Positions 14,537-17,289 of a stretch of 17,289 nt of DNA are shown piece by piece. The position numbers were made by a program, and so were the translations under genes. Location of the stretch: NCBI GenBank assembly GCA_964433975.1, contig CAYSSS010000032.1:1-17289 (forward strand), read 5' to 3'. This DNA comes from 2-01-FULL-45-10 sp964433975. Lineage in GTDB: Bacteria; Omnitrophota; Gorgyraeia; 2-01-FULL-45-10. Within the stretch, counting starts at the first letter, position 1. Each line of letters starts with the position of its first letter. The notes under the pieces were generated by a model that was not told the origin of the DNA, ran no database searches, and saw only the letters and a list, made by a program, of their open reading frames with translations.

Positions 14537-15544
14537 ATGCTGAAGATGAGGAATATATCGATTATAGGTGATGGGGGATGGGGTACGACCCTTGCTATAT
14601 TGCTCTCCGGCAAGGGACACGATGTCACCCTCTGGGGCGCCTTTCCCGAATACGTGGAAATGGTTAAAGCTAAAAGGGTTAGCGAAAAATTTCTGCCCGG
14701 GGTAAAGATACCCCACGAAGTTAATATAACAGCGTCTCTGGATGAAGCGATAGATGACAGGGAGATAATCGTACTGGCTGTCCCCTCGCAGTACATGAGA
14801 GGTGTCCTGGCGAGATTTACACCCTATAAATTGTCCGGCAAAGTATTCGTGAGCGTCACCAAAGGTATAGAGAACAAGACTCTTAAGCGAATGTCGGAGA
14901 TAGTGCGTGAAATTCTGGGCGATATAGATGTATGCGTTCTTTCCGGGCCTTCGATCGCGCAAGAAGTGGCGCAGGGAAGCCCTACGACACTGGTGGCTTC
15001 TTCGGGTAATGTGGTACTTGCAAAAATGGTCCAGGATGTATTCATAACGGACCGCTTCAGGGTATACACGAATAGCGATGTTACAGGAGTGGAGCTCGGG
15101 GGATCGCTGAAGAATATCATAGCTATTGCGGCGGGCATTTCGGATTCACTCGGCTTCGGCACGAACGCCAAAGCAGCTCTTCTTACGCGCGGCCTGATCG
15201 AGATGGCCCGCCTTGGAGTTGCCATGGGCGCAAAGAAAGATACTTTTTACGGATTGAGCGGCCTTGGTGACCTGACCACGACATGCATAAGCAAATATAG
15301 CAGGAACCATCATTTCGGAGAGGAGATAGGCAAGGGAAAGTCTTTAAAAGATGCCCTGAAAGAAACTGAGATGGTGGTAGAAGGCGTAGCGACCACGGAA
15401 TCGGCATATGAGCTGGCGAAAAGGCATAATGCTGAGATGCCGATAATAACCGAGATATATAAGGTCTTATACGAGAATAAGGATCCCAAGAGAGGAGTCC
15501 ATGACCTGATGACTCGCTCGCCCAGAGAAGAGGGTTTTTATTAA
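14537..15544 (+). CDS. gpsA: NAD(P)-dependent glycerol-3-phosphate dehydrogenase
   Basis: A 335-residue cytoplasmic enzyme that reduces dihydroxyacetone phosphate to sn-glycerol-3-phosphate for phospholipid synthesis. The dinucleotide motif is GDGGWGTTLA (11-20), in place of the common GAGSWGT. The catalytic lysines are K109 (SVTKGIE) and K192 (GGSLKNIIAIAAG); GFGTNAKAALLTRG (207-220) is the substrate signature with R218. LSGPSIAQEV (135-144) is also family-typical. Length is normal. ATG at 14546 (MRNISIIG) would also give a full enzyme and leaves room for a short leader after the predicted transcript start; neither has a clear ribosome binding site. It follows batE by 34 nt and probably has its own promoter. 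Confidence 0.96.
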   Translation: MLKMRNISIIGDGGWGTTLAILLSGKGHDVTLWGAFPEYVEMVKAKRVSEKFLPGVKIPHEVNITASLDEAIDDREIIVLAVPSQYMRGVLARFTPYKLSGKVFVSVTKGIENKTLKRMSEIVREILGDIDVCVLSGPSIAQEVAQGSPTTLVASSGNVVLAKMVQDVFITDRFRVYTNSDVTGVELGGSLKNIIAIAAGISDSLGFGTNAKAALLTRGLIEMARLGVAMGAKKDTFYGLSGLGDLTTTCISKYSRNHHFGEEIGKGKSLKDALKETEMVVEGVATTESAYELAKRHNAEMPIITEIYKVLYENKDPKRGVHDLMTRSPREEGFY

Positions 15545-15572
15545 AAGGTAGCGGCAAAAGAATCTGCGCTTT

Positions 15573-15650
15573 CGGGACGTGGCTCAGCCCGGCTAGAGCA
15601 CTTGCTTGGGGTGCAAGGGGTCGGCGGTTCAAATCCGCCCGTCCCGACCA
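15573..15650 (+). tRNA. tRNA-Pro (anticodon GGG), CCA encoded
   Basis: The acceptor stem CGGGACG (15573-15579) pairs with CGTCCCG (15640-15646); discriminator A (15647); CCA at 15648-15650. D stem GCTC/GAGC. The anticodon stem CTTGC/GCAAG encloses the loop TTGGGGT, with anticodon GGG at 15608-15610, reading CCC and CCU. The T-arm is GGCGG-TTCAAAT-CCGCC. It starts 28 nt after gpsA with no clear promoter, so it may be co-transcribed with gpsA. Confidence 0.96.
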
Positions 15651-15757
15651 TCCGCCTTCGCATTCAGGGCGTAAAAGACAGAATGCTTCGGCGGATGGAC
15701 CCGCCGAAGCACCTAACCTATTACGTGCTGATTGCGAAGGCGGGCCACGAATTTTTT
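15648..15757 (+). other. Structured tail of tRNA-Pro with competing inverted repeats
   Basis: P1: CCATCCGCC (15648-15656, starting at the CCA) pairs with GGCGGATGG (15690-15698), perfect, 33 nt apart, and continues inward as GCATTC/GAATGC (15660-15665, 15681-15686). P2: TGCTTCGGCGG (15684-15694) pairs with CCGCCGAAGCA (15701-15711), 11 perfect pairs. P3: CCGCCTTCGCA (15652-15662) pairs with TGCGAAGGCGG (15733-15743), 11 perfect pairs. P1 excludes P2 and P3; P2 nests in P3. A T6 run (15752-15757) follows P3 after 8 nt, so the P2/P3 form might weakly terminate. Confidence 0.65.
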
Positions 15758-15784
15758 GCCTGTACCGTAAATGAAGGTTCAAAA

Positions 15785-17074
15785 ATGAAAAAGATAAATG
15801 TTGGCCTGATAGGATTCGGAAAGATCGGTAGCGGCGTAGTGAAAGCGCTCAGGTCAAAGAGAGCATTTCTAAAAGAGAAGAGCGGAGTGGATGTAACTAT
15901 TGTGCGGATATGCGATAAGGATATCAAGTCGAAACGCCCTGTCGATGTCAGCAAATCCATTCTGACCAGGTCTCTCAGCAAGGTTCTATATGACCCTAAA
16001 ATACATATTGTGGTCGAGCTTATGGGAGGTATACGGCCCGCCAAGGATGTAATACTCGAGTCCTTGAGGAGCGGAAAACATGTCGTTACCGCGAATAAAG
16101 CTCTTCTTGCAGTAGCGGGTAGAGAAATATTCAGCCTGGCCAACTCGCTGGCGCTTAATGTCGCTTTTGAGGCGAGTGTCGGGGGTGGCATACCTATCAT
16201 AAAATCTCTTAAAGACGGGTTCGTGGCCAACAAGTTCGATCTGGTCTACGGGATCGTGAACGGTACGAGCAACTTCATATTGAGCAGGATGGCCGAAGGT
16301 GCGGTGAGTTTCAAGGATGCGTTAAAGATATCCCAGGATAAGGGATATGCCGAGCAGGATCCGCATCTTGACATAAGCGGGCTGGATTCGAGCCATAAGT
16401 TGAGTATACTTGCCCTTCTGGCATTCGGAGTACAGGCCAGGCCTTCCGATATTTACACTGAGGGTATCACAGATATTGAGCCCGGAGACATACAGTATGC
16501 CAAGGAACTGGGTTATGCCGTTAAACTTCTCGCGATAGCGAAGAGGTCCGGGGATTCGGTAGAGCTCAGGGTCCATCCTACGATGATCCCGGAGAGCCAC
16601 CTGCTGGCAAAGGTCGGCGGCGCGTACAACGCTATATTTGTCAAGGGCGATCTTATTGGAGAGAATCTGTTTTACGGCCAGGGGGCCGGCGCGCTCGCGA
16701 CTTCAAGCGCCGTGGTTAGCGACATCATAGATATCGCCAAGCAGATCTCCTGCTGCGGCAAGGTTACCGGGAGTATGGCATTCAGAAAAGACGTTAAAAA
16801 GATAAAGGATATATCGGATATAAAGACGAGATTCTATATCAGATTCTCTGCGATAGACAGGCCGGGTGTTCTGGCGAAGATATCCGGGATCCTGGGCAAG
16901 TATAATATAAGCATAGCGAGCGTTACACAAAAAGAGAAGACCAACTCCAATGTAGTGCCGATAGTCATGATGACTCACGAAGCGCTCGAACTGAATATGG
17001 CGAAGGCGCTTAAACAGATAGACGCTCTCGACGCCATAAAGAAGAAGACCGTCAAGATCAGGATGGAAAGCTGA
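15785..17074 (+). CDS. hom: Homoserine dehydrogenase with C-terminal ACT domain
   Basis: A 429-residue enzyme that reduces aspartate semialdehyde to homoserine, the branch point to threonine and methionine. Dinucleotide motif GLIGFGKIGSG (7-17); catalytic-site lysine K105 (TANKALLA); NGTSNFILSRM (159-169); substrate loop GYAEQDPHLDISGLDSSHK with D201 and K205. The ACT domain (about 350-425; RFSAIDRPGVLAKISGILGK) suggests feedback inhibition, usually by threonine. GAAGG (15773-15777), 7 nt before ATG 15785, fixes the start; the reading frame stays open further upstream into tRNA-Pro, but that part is not coding. The stop is 1 nt from the threonine synthase start. Length matches the family. Confidence 0.96.
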   Translation: MKKINVGLIGFGKIGSGVVKALRSKRAFLKEKSGVDVTIVRICDKDIKSKRPVDVSKSILTRSLSKVLYDPKIHIVVELMGGIRPAKDVILESLRSGKHVVTANKALLAVAGREIFSLANSLALNVAFEASVGGGIPIIKSLKDGFVANKFDLVYGIVNGTSNFILSRMAEGAVSFKDALKISQDKGYAEQDPHLDISGLDSSHKLSILALLAFGVQARPSDIYTEGITDIEPGDIQYAKELGYAVKLLAIAKRSGDSVELRVHPTMIPESHLLAKVGGAYNAIFVKGDLIGENLFYGQGAGALATSSAVVSDIIDIAKQISCCGKVTGSMAFRKDVKKIKDISDIKTRFYIRFSAIDRPGVLAKISGILGKYNISIASVTQKEKTNSNVVPIVMMTHEALELNMAKALKQIDALDAIKKKTVKIRMES

Positions 17075-17075
17075 T

Positions 17076-17289
17076 ATGTGGAAAGGTTTAATAAGCGAAT
17101 ACTCTAGTTATCTTCCGGTTTCGGCGAAAACCCCGGTGATAAGCCTGAATGAAGGCAATACTCCTTTAATATACGCCTGTCACATAAGCGCCATGGTGGG
17201 CCGTGGCGTGGATGTATATCTTAAATATGAGGGGTTGAATCCTACCGGGTCTTTCAAGGATCGAGGCATGACCGTGGCCATATCCAAGG
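17076..17289 (+). CDS. thrC: Threonine synthase, N-terminal part (cut by window end)
   Basis: The first 71 residues of a PLP enzyme that turns O-phosphohomoserine into threonine. The frame shows SLNEGNTPLI and LKYEGLNPTGSFKDRGM, where K61 in SFKDRG is the expected PLP-binding lysine. It starts 1 nt after hom, with GGAAAG inside the hom end as the likely ribosome binding region, giving a hom-thrC operon. The open frame runs off the window. No zinc-ribbon extension precedes the fold; the archaeal/bacterial short form of the enzyme is likely. Confidence 0.93.
   Translation, partial: MWKGLISEYSSYLPVSAKTPVISLNEGNTPLIYACHISAMVGRGVDVYLKYEGLNPTGSFKDRGMTVAISK

Noticed and set aside
15684..15711. The strong hairpin after tRNA-Pro as a classical intrinsic terminator
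   Set aside because: No T-run follows the hairpin; the only T6 run is more than 40 nt further on, after the outer stem.
15602..15784. An N-terminal extension of homoserine dehydrogenase, open from an ATG-like/TTG-type start within tRNA-Pro
   Set aside because: It runs through the tRNA and its structured tail, has no family similarity, and a good ribosome binding site (15773-15777) precedes ATG 15785.
1..17289. CRISPR arrays, insertion sequences, phage genes or a defence island
   Set aside because: I found no repeat-spacer array, transposase, integrase or phage gene; the window is mostly ordinary chromosomal operons.

Overview
The window reads as a chromosomal segment from an uncultivated-type Gram-negative bacterium. 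The full aerotolerance (Bat) operon with two BatD-like proteins, tRNA genes that encode their own CCA, and free use of AUA, AGA and AGG codons would suit Candidatus Omnitrophota or a relative in the PVC group. That placement is an inference from gene content, not a demonstrated assignment. All protein genes I can support lie on the + strand.

Layout. (1) 1-1500: a stand-alone DUF4062/HATPase_c_4/winged-helix protein, apparently on a leaderless transcript. It is followed by about 300 noncoding bases with TGGCTCGATT repeats and small inverted repeats. (2) 1807-5067: a three-gene signalling operon, a membrane hybrid-sensor-like histidine kinase (Cache-type sensor, HAMP, cysteine-bearing GAF, HisKA/HATPase) plus two receiver-only response regulators. 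(3) 5068-5443: a non-coding stretch with a promoter pair, GGCGGG palindromes, tRNA-Gly(UCC) and a strongly structured tail. (4) 5444-5863: a third receiver-only regulator. (5) 5911-14502: the Bat operon, moxR - DUF58 - BatD/DUF4381-like - batA - batB - batC - batD - batE, tightly packed with ATGA overlaps or 1-34 nt gaps. (6) 14537-15544: gpsA, with its own likely promoter overlapping the end of batE. (7) 15573-15743: tRNA-Pro(GGG) with a structured tail. (8) 15785-17289: homoserine dehydrogenase and the start of threonine synthase.

How the genes work together. The MoxR AAA+ ATPase probably acts as a chaperone or remodeller on the membrane-anchored von Willebrand A proteins BatA and BatB and on the DUF58 protein. 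BatC, BatE (TPR proteins) and the two BatD-like proteins supply the envelope scaffold. gpsA provides glycerol-3-phosphate for phospholipids; hom and thrC form the threonine branch. The kinase and its receivers have no visible DNA-binding output, so they probably act by phosphotransfer or protein contact.

The most unusual signal is not a protein. Both tRNA genes, with different sequences, are followed by the same three-stem architecture. A 9-nt segment that begins exactly at the encoded CCA is perfectly inverted-repeated after exactly 33 nt. That downstream arm is also the left arm of a second hairpin, and a third, outer stem competes with the first. This looks like a structured tRNA-trailer element or a tRNA-associated palindromic element and deserves a genome-wide check.
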